Shown piece after piece: positions 7,583 through 15,909 of a stretch of DNA of 64,000 nucleotides. Position 1 is the first letter of the stretch, and every line of letters begins with the position of its first letter. The DNA lies in contig NZ_JAQQXR010000011.1 of the NCBI RefSeq assembly GCF_028595325.1, positions 1-64,000 on the forward strand, in the 5' to 3' direction. This DNA comes from Janthinobacterium fluminis (lineage in GTDB: Bacteria; Pseudomonadota; Gammaproteobacteria; Burkholderiales; Burkholderiaceae_D). Below the pieces are notes generated by a model. That model did not search any database, was not told the DNA's origin, and was given only the letters and a program-made list of their open reading frames with translations. The translations under genes were made by a program, and so were the position numbers.

Positions 7583-9064
7583 TCAGCGGCCGCGCAGAAT
7601 CGCCCCGAGCACCTGCAGGCCGTGGGCGATCTCGGCCGGCGCGATGGCGGCGAAGCCCAGCAGCAGGCCGGGCGCGGCGCGGCAGGCGGCGCTGGCGCCG
7701 GGATCGGCATAATGCCCGAGCGGGCGCAGCTCGATGCCCCGCTCCAGGCCGGCCCGCGCCACCGCCTCCTCGTCGTGGCCGCGGCGGAAATGCACGCACA
7801 ATTCCAGCCCGCTGTCGGCCGGCCCGCACGCCAGATATTCGCCGAGGTCGCGCGCGATGCCGTCCATCAGCGCCGCGCGCCGCGCCGCGTTGACCTCGCG
7901 CGTGCGGCGGATGTGGCGGCCGAAATGCCCCTCGGCGATGAAGTCGGCCAGCACCATCTGCGGCACGATCGCCGTGTGCCGGTCGACCACCGCCTTGGCC
8001 TGCGTCAGCGCCCCGGCCAGCGCCGGCGGCGCCACCAGGTATCCCAGGCGCAGGCCGGGGAACAGCACCTTCGACAGCGTGCCGACGTAGACCACGCAGG
8101 CGGCCCGGTCCAGGCTTTGCAGCGAGGCCAGCGGCGCGCCCGTGTAGCGGTACTCGCTGTCGTAGTCGTCCTCGACGACCCAGGCCCTGGCCTTCGCGGC
8201 CCAGGCCAGCAATTCCAGGCGGCGCTGCAGACTCATGCTCACGCCCAGCGGCAGCTGGTGCGACGGCGTCACATAGACCAGCTTCGCCTGCGGACAGTGC
8301 GCGGCGCCGTAGGCCACGTCCAGGCCCTGGGCGTCGATCGGCACGGGGAACACCCGCGCGCCGCCGGCGTGCAGCGGCCCGCTGGCGCCGCGATAGCCGG
8401 GCGACTCCATCCACACGGCGTCGCCGGGGCCGAGCAGCAGCGTCGACAGCAGGAACAGCCCCTGCTGCGAACCGGAGGTGATGATGATCTGCTCCGGTTC
8501 GCAAATCACCCCGCGCGCCGCCTTCAGGTAGACGCACAGCAGCTCGCGCAGCGGCAGGTAGCCGGCCGGGTCGCTGTAGCCCATCAGATGGTCGGGCCGG
8601 CGCCAGCGGCGCGCCTCCAGCCGGCTCCACACGTCGAAGGGGAAATGGTCGATGGCGGGCATGCCGACGCGGAAGGCGCGCAACTTGCCGCGGTGGTAGG
8701 CGACCTGGCGCATCGCCGCGACGAAGCCCTCGCCGCGCGCCGACAGGGGCCGCAGCAGGCCGGGCGCGGCGGCGTCCTTGGCGGCGATCGGCAGGTCGGC
8801 GCTGACGAAGGTGCCCTTGCCGACGCTGCCGCTCAGATAGCCCTCGGCCGTCAGCTGGGCGTAGGCGTTCAGCACGGTCTGGCGCGAAATGGCCAGCAGG
8901 CGGCAAAACTCCCGCGTCGGCGGCAACTGCATGCCGGGGCCGATGGCGCCGCGCAGGATCGCGTCCTTGATGGCCGCGTACAACTGGCGGAACAGCGGCG
9001 CCGGATCGGCGCGGTCGAGCGGCAGCGCCGCCAGGATTTGAGTGATGTGCATCATGCGCCCCAT
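7583..9064 (-). CDS. MocR-family regulator: GntR winged helix fused to PLP aminotransferase fold
   Basis: A 493-residue protein. Residues about 20-85 are a GntR-type winged helix (PLFRQLYAAIKDAILRGAI, LPPTREFCRLLAISRQTVLN). The rest is a fold-type I aminotransferase domain with the PLP lysine in YVGTLSKVLFPGLRLGYL and the VEDDYDSEYRY motif. MocR proteins use bound PLP or a PLP adduct as effector and usually control an adjacent divergent gene. The GNAT-OsmC-PaiB operon starts 92 bases away in the opposite direction. The start could be the ATG at 9064, 9055 or 9052; none has a clear ribosome-binding site. Confidence 0.88.
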   Translation of the reverse strand: MGRMMHITQILAALPLDRADPAPLFRQLYAAIKDAILRGAIGPGMQLPPTREFCRLLAISRQTVLNAYAQLTAEGYLSGSVGKGTFVSADLPIAAKDAAAPGLLRPLSARGEGFVAAMRQVAYHRGKLRAFRVGMPAIDHFPFDVWSRLEARRWRRPDHLMGYSDPAGYLPLRELLCVYLKAARGVICEPEQIIITSGSQQGLFLLSTLLLGPGDAVWMESPGYRGASGPLHAGGARVFPVPIDAQGLDVAYGAAHCPQAKLVYVTPSHQLPLGVSMSLQRRLELLAWAAKARAWVVEDDYDSEYRYTGAPLASLQSLDRAACVVYVGTLSKVLFPGLRLGYLVAPPALAGALTQAKAVVDRHTAIVPQMVLADFIAEGHFGRHIRRTREVNAARRAALMDGIARDLGEYLACGPADSGLELCVHFRRGHDEEAVARAGLERGIELRPLGHYADPGASAACRAAPGLLLGFAAIAPAEIAHGLQVLGAILRGR

Positions 9065-9066
9065 AA

Positions 9067-9110
9067 ATTGGTCTTTTTAAAATAGCAGTTATTGGCTCTT
9101 TTAAACAGCC
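9067..9110. promoter_or_regulatory. Direct repeats in the MocR/GNAT divergent promoter region
   Basis: Two near-identical blocks, ATTGGTCTTTTTAAAA (from 9067) and ATTGGCTCTTTTAAAC (from 9091), are spaced 24 bases start to start. The second block also forms an imperfect palindrome GGCTCTTTTAAACAGCC at 9094-9110. Repeated sites in the divergent spacer are the usual operator arrangement of MocR regulators, so this is the likely binding region. Confidence 0.5.
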
Positions 9111-9156
9111 AAAGCGGCATTTAAGATGACTCACCATCCACTCCGCCACATTCACC

Positions 9157-9558
9157 ATGCCCGATATCCTCATCGACACCGAACGCCGCGTCACGGCCGC
9201 GGAACTGGCCGGCGTCTTCGCCCGCTCCGGCATCAACCGCCGCAGCGACGACGCGGCGCTGATGCGCAATATGGCCGAGTCGGCCGACCTGCTGGTCACC
9301 GCCTGGGACGGCGGGCGGCTGGTCGGCGTGGCGCGCTCGCTGACGGACTTCTGCGCCGCCTGCTACCTGGCCGACCTGGCGGTGGACCGCGACTACCAGC
9401 GGCGCGGCATCGGCGCCATGCTGGTCGAGCGCACCCGCGCGGCGCTCGGCGCCGTGCCCACGCTGCTGCTGTTGGCGGCGCCGGGCGCCATGGCCTACTA
9501 CCCCAAAATTGGCTTCGCCGCCGTCGACAACGGCTGGGTCATCCGCACACCACGATAG
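9157..9558 (+). CDS. GNAT-family N-acetyltransferase
   Basis: A compact 133-residue GNAT protein. The acetyl-CoA binding motif A is visible as LADLAVDRDYQRRGIGAMLVERTRAAL (R-x-x-G-x-G type), and the C-terminal AYYPKIGFAAVDNGWVI is typical of the YhbS-like and PaiA-like small GNATs. The substrate is unknown. It is the first gene of a three-gene unit with an OsmC protein (12 bases downstream) and a PaiB-like protein. In Bacillus, paiA (a GNAT) and paiB are also neighbours, but this protein is shorter than PaiA, so I do not transfer that name. Confidence 0.85.
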   Translation: MPDILIDTERRVTAAELAGVFARSGINRRSDDAALMRNMAESADLLVTAWDGGRLVGVARSLTDFCAACYLADLAVDRDYQRRGIGAMLVERTRAALGAVPTLLLLAAPGAMAYYPKIGFAAVDNGWVIRTPR

Positions 9559-9570
9559 CAAGGAGAACAC

Positions 9571-10041
9571 ATGCAACAATTCACCGCAACACTGCTCTGG
9601 GAACGGGGCCGGCAGGAATTCACCGACCAGCGCTACAGCCGCGCCCACGAATGGCGCTTCGACGGCGGCCTGCGCGTGCCGGCCTCGTCCTCGCCGCTGT
9701 CGGTGCCGCTGCCGATGTCGGACCCGGCCGCCGTCGACCCCGAGGAAGCGCTGGTGGCAGCCGCGTCAAGCTGCCATATGCTGTTTTTCCTGTCGATCGC
9801 GGCGCAGCGCGGCTTCACCGTCGACCGCTACCAGGACCACGCCGTCGGCGCACTGGGACGCGGCGCGGACGGCAGAATGGCGATGACGCGCATCACGCTG
9901 CGCCCCGCCATCGCCTTCTCCGGCGCGCCCGTGCCGGACGCGGCGGCCCTGGCCGCCATCCACCATCTGGCGCACGAGAAATGCTACATCGCCAACTCCT
10001 TGAAGGCCGACGTCGTCATCGCCGCCGCCGCGGAGGGCTGA
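9571..10041 (+). CDS. OsmC-family peroxiredoxin-like protein
   Basis: A 156-residue OsmC/Ohr-fold protein. The two conserved cysteines are in AAASSCHMLFFLSIAA (resolving or peroxidatic pair) and HEKCYIANSLKADV, as in OsmC enzymes that reduce organic hydroperoxides. The family-typical DPEEALVAAASSCHM segment is intact. A good AAGGAG ribosome-binding site precedes the ATG. It is the middle gene of the GNAT-OsmC-PaiB operon, which suggests a stress- or detoxification-related unit under the divergent MocR regulator. Confidence 0.88.
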   Translation: MQQFTATLLWERGRQEFTDQRYSRAHEWRFDGGLRVPASSSPLSVPLPMSDPAAVDPEEALVAAASSCHMLFFLSIAAQRGFTVDRYQDHAVGALGRGADGRMAMTRITLRPAIAFSGAPVPDAAALAAIHHLAHEKCYIANSLKADVVIAAAAEG

Positions 10042-10043
10042 GC

Positions 10044-10655
10044 ATGTACCAAGTCGCCCACCATGAAGAATCGCGCCTCGACGTGATGCACGCCCTGATC
10101 GCCGCCCACCCGCTCGGCACCCTGGTCAGCCAGGACGCCGGCGGCTTATGCGCCGACCACATCCCCTTCGAGATCGGCGCGCCGACAAGCGAGGCGCCGT
10201 TCGGCGTGCTGCGCGGCCACGTCGCGCGCGCCAATCCGCTGTGGCGCAGGGAGGCTGAGGTGCTGACGGTGTTCCAGGGCGCGCAGGCCTACATCAGCCC
10301 GGCCTGGTACGAAGAAAAAGCGCACAGCGGCAAGGTCGTGCCAACCTATAACTACGCGGTGGTGCACGGGCACGGCCGGCTGCGCGCGATCCACGACCCG
10401 GCATGGCTGCTGGCGCTGCTGGAAGACTTGACGAGGCGCCACGAAGCGGCCATGCCGGCGCCGTGGCGGGTCGCCGACGCGCCGCCCGACTACATCGCCA
10501 AGCTGCTGAAGGCCATCGTCGGCATCGAAATCCCGCTGGACCGCATCGAAGGAAAATGGAAGGCCAGCCAGAACCACTCGGCGCAAAACAAGCTCAACAT
10601 CGCCGCCGGGCTGGGCGCCGGCCACCCGATGGCGGCGCTGGTGGCCGCCTTGTAA
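10044..10655 (+). CDS. PaiB-family FMN-binding protein
   Basis: A 203-residue protein with the PaiB split-barrel signature: the opening MYQVAHHEESR, GLCADHIPFEI, LRGHVARANPLWR and YISPAWYEEK...VPTYNYAVVHGHG. The C-terminal EIPLDRIEGKWKASQNHS matches the family end motif I-x-x-x-EGK-x-K-x-SQN. PaiB of Bacillus is described as a negative regulator of sporulation and protease genes; most relatives are flavin-binding proteins of unknown activity. The ATG at 10044 lies two bases after the OsmC stop, with GGAGGG overlapping the end of that gene, so translation is coupled. A longer in-frame extension upstream overlaps OsmC and is spurious. Confidence 0.9.
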   Translation: MYQVAHHEESRLDVMHALIAAHPLGTLVSQDAGGLCADHIPFEIGAPTSEAPFGVLRGHVARANPLWRREAEVLTVFQGAQAYISPAWYEEKAHSGKVVPTYNYAVVHGHGRLRAIHDPAWLLALLEDLTRRHEAAMPAPWRVADAPPDYIAKLLKAIVGIEIPLDRIEGKWKASQNHSAQNKLNIAAGLGAGHPMAALVAAL

Positions 10656-10676
10656 CCGGGCCGGCGTGGCGGCCGC

Positions 10677-11474
10677 CTACAACTTCAGGCTGCGCGTGGC
10701 GATAAAGCTCGGCATGAATTTTTCGATCTCGAAGCGCGCCGGCGTCTGCATCTCCTCGACGAAACCGGCGAGGACGAAGCCGGCCGCGATCTGGCCGCCG
10801 ATCTGGCTGGCCAGGCTGTGGCCGAACAGCATGGGCTGGCCTTGCGCCTGCTTGGCGGCGACGGCCGCCTCGTCCAGGTCCGTCAAATCCGAATACGGCA
10901 CCTGGTAGCGCGGCCGCATCAAGCCCTGCCCGGCATAGGCCGGATCGCGGTCGGTGATGAAGACGGCCGGATTGAAGAAGCTCGACAGCAAGGCGCCGCC
11001 GTGGCGCAGCACGCGGTAGCACTCGTCCCACACGGGCTCGACGGCGGGCACGTACTGGTTGGCGATCGGATGGAACACCAGGTCGAAGGACTGGTCGGCG
11101 AAACGCGACAGGTCGCGCATATCGCCCTGCTCCAGCGTCAGCGCGAGGCCGTCGCGGGCGGCGACGAGGGCGTCCTTGGCCAGCTGCTCGGCCGACAGGT
11201 CGAGCACGGTGACATCGGCGCCGGCCGCGGCCAGCACGGGCGCCTGCTGGCCGCCGGCGGCGGCCAGGCACAGGATGCGCATACCGGTGACGTCGCCGAG
11301 CCAGTGGGCCGGCAGCGGCCCCGGCGTCAGGCGCACATGCCAGCGGCCCTGGCGGGCGGCGGCGATGACGGCGCTGTCGACGGCTTGCGACCAGGGACCG
11401 TCGGCGCGCGCCTGCCGGTCCCAGGCGGCGGCGTTGTGGGCGAGTAAATCGAAAGAAGAGGGAATGGCGGGCAT
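10677..11474 (-). CDS. Class I SAM-dependent methyltransferase
   Basis: A 265-residue protein. The SAM-binding motif is unusual in detail (ILCLAAAGGQQAPVLAAAGADVTVLDLS instead of G-x-G-x-G), but the order of motifs is normal: acidic loop after strand 2 (VLDLSAEQL), motif GDMRDL, and FDLVFHPIANQYV for motif IV. It resembles the family annotated simply as class I methyltransferases, where LCLA-x-GGGQ is a recurring variant of motif I. Substrate unknown. It is transcribed alone, convergent with the PaiB gene (21 bases). Confidence 0.8.
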   Translation of the reverse strand: MPAIPSSFDLLAHNAAAWDRQARADGPWSQAVDSAVIAAARQGRWHVRLTPGPLPAHWLGDVTGMRILCLAAAGGQQAPVLAAAGADVTVLDLSAEQLAKDALVAARDGLALTLEQGDMRDLSRFADQSFDLVFHPIANQYVPAVEPVWDECYRVLRHGGALLSSFFNPAVFITDRDPAYAGQGLMRPRYQVPYSDLTDLDEAAVAAKQAQGQPMLFGHSLASQIGGQIAAGFVLAGFVEEMQTPARFEIEKFMPSFIATRSLKL

Positions 11475-11605
11475 GCGGCATGCTCCTTAAAGTCAGGCTA
11501 TGGAACCCGGGTCAGCGGGGACGTGTCAAGAGCCGTAACGGGACGGCAGCATCAATGGCGCATGTCGAATTATCCTTTGTGAAAGATGGGCGATATTACA
11601 TCAAA

Positions 11606-11667
11606 GCCGGGGACAGACCACCATTTTTCGAGAAATATTTCTCGGAAAATGGTGGTCTGTCCCCAGC
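11606..11667. repeat. Long inverted repeat with GGGGACAGACC ends
   Basis: The core 11609-11664 is a 56-base palindrome. The left arm begins GGGGACAGACCACCATTT, the centre is AAATATTT, and the right arm ends TGGTGGTCTGTCCCC. Only one symmetric position fails to pair in the core, and one more when it is extended to 11606-11667. It starts six bases after the phoD stop codon. No T-tract follows, so it is not a standard terminator. The sequence class looks like a REP-type or small mobile palindrome. Confidence 0.7.
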
Positions 11668-11670
11668 TGT

Positions 11671-13350
11671 TTAGACGGCGAGCAGCTTGCGGTTCGCGGC
11701 GCCCGGCAGCGTGCGCAGGGTTTTGCCCGGCAGCATGGTGTAGGTCTTCGATTTGACGGTGCTGACGTAGCGCCATTCGGCCGTCGCCTGGCTGGCCGTG
11801 GCCGTGACGATCATGAAGCCGCGGTGCGCCGTTTCGGCGTAGACGAGCGGCCCGATCACCTGTTCCAGCCCCGCCGCGACTTTCAGCGGGTCTTCGTTCG
11901 GGAAGATGTCCTCGAAGCCCGGCGAGGTCACCGAGGTGACGCCGAATTCGACGCCGACGGCCTTGCCGTTCATGTCGGCCAGGTCGCTGGCCCAGGAGTT
12001 GTGGGTGTCGCCGGCCAGGGCGATGAGGTTCTTGTCCATCGCCTTGGCCATGCCGAGCACGCTTTCGCGCGCCACCGCGTAGCCGTCCCACGCGTCCAGG
12101 TTGTAGGGCACGGACGGTTGCGCCAGCATCTGCTGCTCGGCCGGCGTCAGCGTGGCCGGCGCCTGCTGCGCCTTGGCCACCAGCGCCAGGTAGGCGCCGA
12201 AGCCGATCTGTTGCAGGGCCAGCGGCGCCGGGATGTTCATGCGCGCCATCAGCACTTGCTGGCCGAGGATTTGCCAGGTCGCCGTCGAGGCGCCCAGTTG
12301 CTGCTGCAGCCATGCGCTTTGTTCCGCGCCCATCAGCTGGCGCGCCGGATTGGCCATGTCGGCGCCGAATTTTGCCGCGTCGAAGCCGGCCGCGCCGATA
12401 TAGCTGCTGTAGCTCAGCTGCTTGTCGCGCCCGATCACGCGGGTGTCGAGCATGTGCAGCGACACCAGCTTGCCGAAGTCGAAGGAGCGGTAGATGCGGT
12501 CGTGGCGGGCCGCGTCCGGCAGGCGGATCGGCATCCATTCGTGGTAGGCCTGCAGCGCGGCGGCGCGGCGCGCGCTGAACGGGCCTTCGCTGGCCGGGTC
12601 GTGGTTTTCGGCGCCGCCGCTCCAGGTGTCGTTGGCGAATTCATGGTCGTCCCAGACGGCGATGAAGGGCAGCTTGGCGTGCAGCGCCTGCAGGTCGACG
12701 TCGCTGCGGTACTGCGCGTAGCGGCTGCGGTAATCGGTCAGCGTGACGATCTCGTTTTTCGGTTCGACTTCGCGCTTCAGCGCCGCCGCGTCCTTCGAGG
12801 CGTAGCCCTCGCGCGGGTATTCGTAGATGTAGTCGCCCAGGTGGATGGCGGCGTCGATGTCGTTCAGCTTGGCCGCCTCGGCGTAGACGTTGAAGTAGCC
12901 CGCCGGATAGTTCGAGCAGGTGAACACGGCCAGCTTGACCTGCTCCACATTGGCGACCGGCAGCGTCTTGCCGCGGCCGACCGGCGAGGTGTTGTTGTTG
13001 ACCGCGAAACGGTAAAAATACCCGGTGTTGGCGCTCAGGCCCGTGACGTCGACCTTGACCGTGAAGTCGCGCGCCGCGCCGGTGCTGAAGCTGCCGCTCT
13101 TGACGATGCTGGCGAACTGCGCGTCGCTGGCCACTTCCCATTTGACGTCAAAATCGCGCGCTTCGGACGGCGTCGCGCGGGTCCAGATGATGAGGCGGTC
13201 GGCTTGCGGGTCGCCGCTGGCGACGCCGTGCAGAAACGCGGCGGAAAACGGTGTGCCGTCGCCGCTGCCGCCGCAGGCGACCAGCGAGACGGCGGCGGTG
13301 CTCAGTGCAAAGGTGCGGATGAATTGGCGGCGAGAATTCTGAGTGCTCAT
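11671..13350 (-). CDS. phoD: PhoD-type alkaline phosphatase, Tat-exported lipoprotein-like
   Basis: A 559-residue protein. The N-terminus carries a twin-arginine motif (SRRQFIRTFALS) and ends in VSLVACGG, which also fits a lipobox. Export by Tat and lipid anchoring are therefore both plausible. An N-terminal Fn3-like PhoD_N domain (HGVASGDPQADRLIIWTRAT) is followed by the PhoD metal-dependent phosphatase domain with motifs FTCSNYPAGYF, HLGDYIYEY, VWDDHEFANDTW and LAGDTHNSWAS. These match the Fe/Ca ligands of PhoD phosphodiesterases/monoesterases. It acts outside the cytoplasm in phosphate scavenging. The gene stands alone. I could not find a convincing Pho box. Confidence 0.92.
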   Translation of the reverse strand: MSTQNSRRQFIRTFALSTAAVSLVACGGSGDGTPFSAAFLHGVASGDPQADRLIIWTRATPSEARDFDVKWEVASDAQFASIVKSGSFSTGAARDFTVKVDVTGLSANTGYFYRFAVNNNTSPVGRGKTLPVANVEQVKLAVFTCSNYPAGYFNVYAEAAKLNDIDAAIHLGDYIYEYPREGYASKDAAALKREVEPKNEIVTLTDYRSRYAQYRSDVDLQALHAKLPFIAVWDDHEFANDTWSGGAENHDPASEGPFSARRAAALQAYHEWMPIRLPDAARHDRIYRSFDFGKLVSLHMLDTRVIGRDKQLSYSSYIGAAGFDAAKFGADMANPARQLMGAEQSAWLQQQLGASTATWQILGQQVLMARMNIPAPLALQQIGFGAYLALVAKAQQAPATLTPAEQQMLAQPSVPYNLDAWDGYAVARESVLGMAKAMDKNLIALAGDTHNSWASDLADMNGKAVGVEFGVTSVTSPGFEDIFPNEDPLKVAAGLEQVIGPLVYAETAHRGFMIVTATASQATAEWRYVSTVKSKTYTMLPGKTLRTLPGAANRKLLAV

Positions 13351-13476
13351 CTGGCTGATTCCGAAAAGAAAGAATCGACAACAGTAGCAAAAACATATGA
13401 CCTGCGCGTGACGCAGTTCAGAATGTTTCCTCAGTTATTCCCGGCGCCGCCGCGCCGCCAACCTTGCCCGGCATGC

Positions 13477-13974
13477 TTACGCGGCGTGGCCCTTTTCCGC
13501 CTCGGAGATGATGCGGCGCATGCTGTCGCTGGCGGCCGGCCCCGGCGCGAAGCCATAGTACTCGTCGTTGATCGGCAGCCCCGTCATGGCGTCGACCAGC
13601 ACCGGGTCGGCCGCCAGGCCGGTGTCGCGGCTGGCGATCACCAGGCTGGCCCCTTCCGGCGCAAAATGCTCGTTGCCCCAGGCGACAAAGGCCAGCAGCA
13701 CCGGCTTGAACGAGCGCCCCGACTTGGTCAGCACGTAGTCGTAGCGCGGCGGTTTCGAGCAGTACAGCCGGCGCGCCATCAAGCCGCCATCGACCAGGTC
13801 GGCCAGGCGCCGCGTCAGGATCGTCGGCGCGATCTTCAGGCTCTTTTCAAATTCATCGAAACGGGTCTTGCCATAGAATGCCTCACGCAAAATCAGGATG
13901 CTCCACCACTCGCCGACTTTGCCGAGACTGCGCGCGATCGGGCAAGGCATACTGCCAAAATCCGTATGTTTCAT
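13477..13974 (-). CDS. HxlR-family winged-helix regulator
   Basis: A 165-residue regulator. The family core MPCPIARSLGKVGEWWSILI, followed by LREAFYGKTRFDEFEKSLKI and the wing LYCSKPPRYDYVLTKSGRSF, is typical of HxlR proteins, including the conserved early cysteine that can act as a redox or electrophile sensor. The start is the ATG at 13974, preceded by GGAGG six bases away. The longer frame upstream lacks a ribosome-binding site. No clear target gene adjoins: phoD is downstream on the same strand, 126 bases away, with its own leader. Confidence 0.9.
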   Translation of the reverse strand: MKHTDFGSMPCPIARSLGKVGEWWSILILREAFYGKTRFDEFEKSLKIAPTILTRRLADLVDGGLMARRLYCSKPPRYDYVLTKSGRSFKPVLLAFVAWGNEHFAPEGASLVIASRDTGLAADPVLVDAMTGLPINDEYYGFAPGPAASDSMRRIISEAEKGHAA

Positions 13975-14600
13975 AAGTCCTCCAAGGATCGGATGAAAAC
14001 GCACCGGCGATGATTTTTCTCTAGGCGCGTACCGCGTAGGTATGAGTCGATTATTAGCCATCTAAAAAATACGCGCTTTTGCATTGAGCGAAAGCGATTT
14101 TGAAACACGAGAAAAGTCGAAAAAATATATAAAAAAGACATCATAGCTGACCTCGCTTGAACTTGTCGTGCTATCTAGCACGGCGCAATCCGCCGTCGCC
14201 CCGATCCGTAACTATCGAATCGAGAGCCGCGCAAGCGCCCTTTCCCGCCGCCGCATCGCCGGCGCAAATTCCCGTCCAGAAGGGCCGGCGCGCGCCGGTG
14301 CCGCAGGCCGCCGCCACGGGCAGGTTTTCCCTATGAAAACCTCACGCCCCGGCGCAGCGCGGCAATAGTGGAAATTGGTGAGAATTGGACGCGACATTCT
14401 CACCAAAAATCACCGCCCGCCGCCGCCATTTTTGCGCCCGAATATACGCACATACTCACCATTACTTTATCTCTGTAAAATATGCCTTGCAGCAATAATC
14501 AAAATTCCGCGACGCCAGCCCCACACCATGCAGTAGCTCAACTTGCTTGCCCCCCGCGCCGCTTACCCTGACCTGCCGGCCTGCGGCATACTGAAAGACT
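13975..14600. other. 626-base intergenic region with two inverted repeats
   Basis: No protein-coding gene is supported here. The part next to the HxlR gene (about 14040-14165) is distinctly AT-rich. Two perfect inverted repeats stand out: CGTGCTA-TC-TAGCACG at 14167-14182, and TTGGTGAGAAT / ATTCTCACCAA (11-base arms, 10-base loop) at 14375-14406. A third ACTCACCATTAC at about 14454 echoes the CTCACCA half-site. These are candidate operators for the HxlR regulator or for the small secreted protein that begins at 14601. Confidence 0.5.
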
Positions 14601-14888
14601 GTGTTAAAAATGAAACGACTGACGTCCGCCCTGCTGTTTGCCGCCTTGGCCTGTCCCGTGGCGAACTGCGCCGCCGGCAAAACCAGCACCGCCTCGTTTC
14701 AGTCCACCTTCACCGTCAACGAAGCGTGCGCGGTCAAGTCGAACGCCGGGCGGCCGCTCGTGCAATGCCAGTACGGCGCCCCGTCGCAGGTGCGCGCCGA
14801 CGCCGGGCCGGCCGGCCCCGCCGCGACCACCACCACCACCACCATCACCACCACCCCGCGCGCGCAGGTCTGGACCGTCACATTCTGA
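14601..14888 (+). CDS. Small secreted protein, possible degenerate spore-coat-U-like pilin
   Basis: A 95-residue product from GTG 14601, or 92 residues from ATG 14610. It has a clear signal peptide (MKRLTSALLFAALACPVANCAAG). The mature part begins like a SCPU pilin strand (TASFQSTFTVNEACAVKS), keeps two cysteines (EAC and VQCQYG), contains a run of threonines encoded by repeated ACC triplets, and ends WTVTF, as pilins end in a hydrophobic strand. It is much shorter than a real SCPU domain. It is convergent with the tip-protein gene of the pilus operon, with 16 bases between the stops. The resemblance is by eye only. Confidence 0.5.
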   Translation: MLKMKRLTSALLFAALACPVANCAAGKTSTASFQSTFTVNEACAVKSNAGRPLVQCQYGAPSQVRADAGPAGPAATTTTTTITTTPRAQVWTVTF

Positions 14889-14904
14889 CGGCCGGCGGCG
14901 CCGC

Positions 14905-15909
14905 TCAAAAATACACGGTAGCCGTCACCGTATCCTGGTAATCCCCCGGACGCGGCGCCGCCTGCGCCGGCACCATCCCGTACACCGTCAGCACCTGCGC
15001 CGCGCCATTGCCCGTGCCCGAATACAGCGTCGTCGCGGCCGTGCCATCGCCCCACAGCGCGCCATCGAGCGCGGCCGACAGCCGATAGGCGACCTTGTCG
15101 CTGCTGCCCGCGCGCTTCATCTGCCTGCCAGCCACATTCGCCGCGACGCTGCCGCCGTTCAGCGCGATCTGGTAGGCGTTGTCGTTGACGCAGCGCACCG
15201 ACAGCGTGCTGGTGCTGCGCACGGCCCCGCTGAGGATGCTCTGCGTGCCGAAATTCATCGCCGTGGCGCTGATCGTGCAGTCGTTCACCGCCGTCGCCTG
15301 CGCCGTAAAGCTGAAACTGGCGCTGCCGCCCGGTGTGCAGGCCGGCTGCACCAGGTTGTAGAACGCATACGTCAGCGTCGCCGCGCCGCTGAAGCTGGAT
15401 GTGTACACGGTGTCGGCGTTGGCCACCGTCTTCACCGCCGCCAGCGCCGTGCCGGCGGCGATTTTTCCGTACACGGTGAAGGGCTGCGCCAGCGTGCCCC
15501 CCGTCACCAGATTCGGCGCCGTCATCGAGAACGAGATCGGCGTCGTCGCCCCGCTCACCCCCGGCCCGCCCCAGATCGACGCGGCCGCGTAGCTGGCGTC
15601 GCGGTAGAGGTTGTATTCCATGCGGTTCGCGCCATTGCCCAGCGTGCGCGGATTGGCCGTCAGCGAGTTGCTGCCCAGGCCGGCGTTGAGGCAGACCACC
15701 ACCTTGGGAAACAACAGGATATACGGCGGCAGCGGCGACAGCAGGCCCCAGGTGCAACTGACGCTGCCGCTGGCCGTGATGGTGACGTCGCTGGCCGTGA
15801 TCGGGCTGAGCGGGCCGAAACTGACATCCGACAGCGTCGCGCTGCAGGTGTCGGCGGCGTGGCCGGCGCCGCAGCACAGCAGCAGCGCCAGCGGCAGGCG
15901 CCGCCTCAT
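14905..15909 (-). CDS. Csu-type pilus tip protein, two spore-coat-U domains
   Basis: A 334-residue secreted protein with signal peptide MRRRLPLALLLCCGAGHAAD. It contains two spore coat protein U (SCPU) domains. The first (about 20-175) opens DTCSATLSDVSFGPLSP. The second (about 190-334) has the canonical NDCTISATAMNFGTQSIL and ends QDTVTATVYF. Two-domain SCPU proteins are the tip adhesins (CsuE) of Csu-type chaperone-usher pili, where the N-terminal domain binds surfaces. It is the last gene of the operon, and its ATG overlaps the usher stop as ATGA. Confidence 0.85.
   Translation of the reverse strand: MRRRLPLALLLCCGAGHAADTCSATLSDVSFGPLSPITASDVTITASGSVSCTWGLLSPLPPYILLFPKVVVCLNAGLGSNSLTANPRTLGNGANRMEYNLYRDASYAAASIWGGPGVSGATTPISFSMTAPNLVTGGTLAQPFTVYGKIAAGTALAAVKTVANADTVYTSSFSGAATLTYAFYNLVQPACTPGGSASFSFTAQATAVNDCTISATAMNFGTQSILSGAVRSTSTLSVRCVNDNAYQIALNGGSVAANVAGRQMKRAGSSDKVAYRLSAALDGALWGDGTAATTLYSGTGNGAAQVLTVYGMVPAQAAPRPGDYQDTVTATVYF

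Noticed and set aside
9157..10655. Direct naming of the GNAT and FMN-binding genes as paiA and paiB
   Set aside because: The GNAT is shorter than PaiA and an OsmC gene lies between, so only the PaiB family level is justified.
11480..11674. Plus-strand open frame of 64 codons spanning the long inverted repeat
   Set aside because: It runs through a non-coding palindrome, has no ribosome-binding site and no protein-like composition.
13351..13476. Possible Pho box upstream of phoD (GGTCATATGTTTTTGCTACTG)
   Set aside because: Only a weak half-site match to the CTGTCATA repeat; the second half does not fit.
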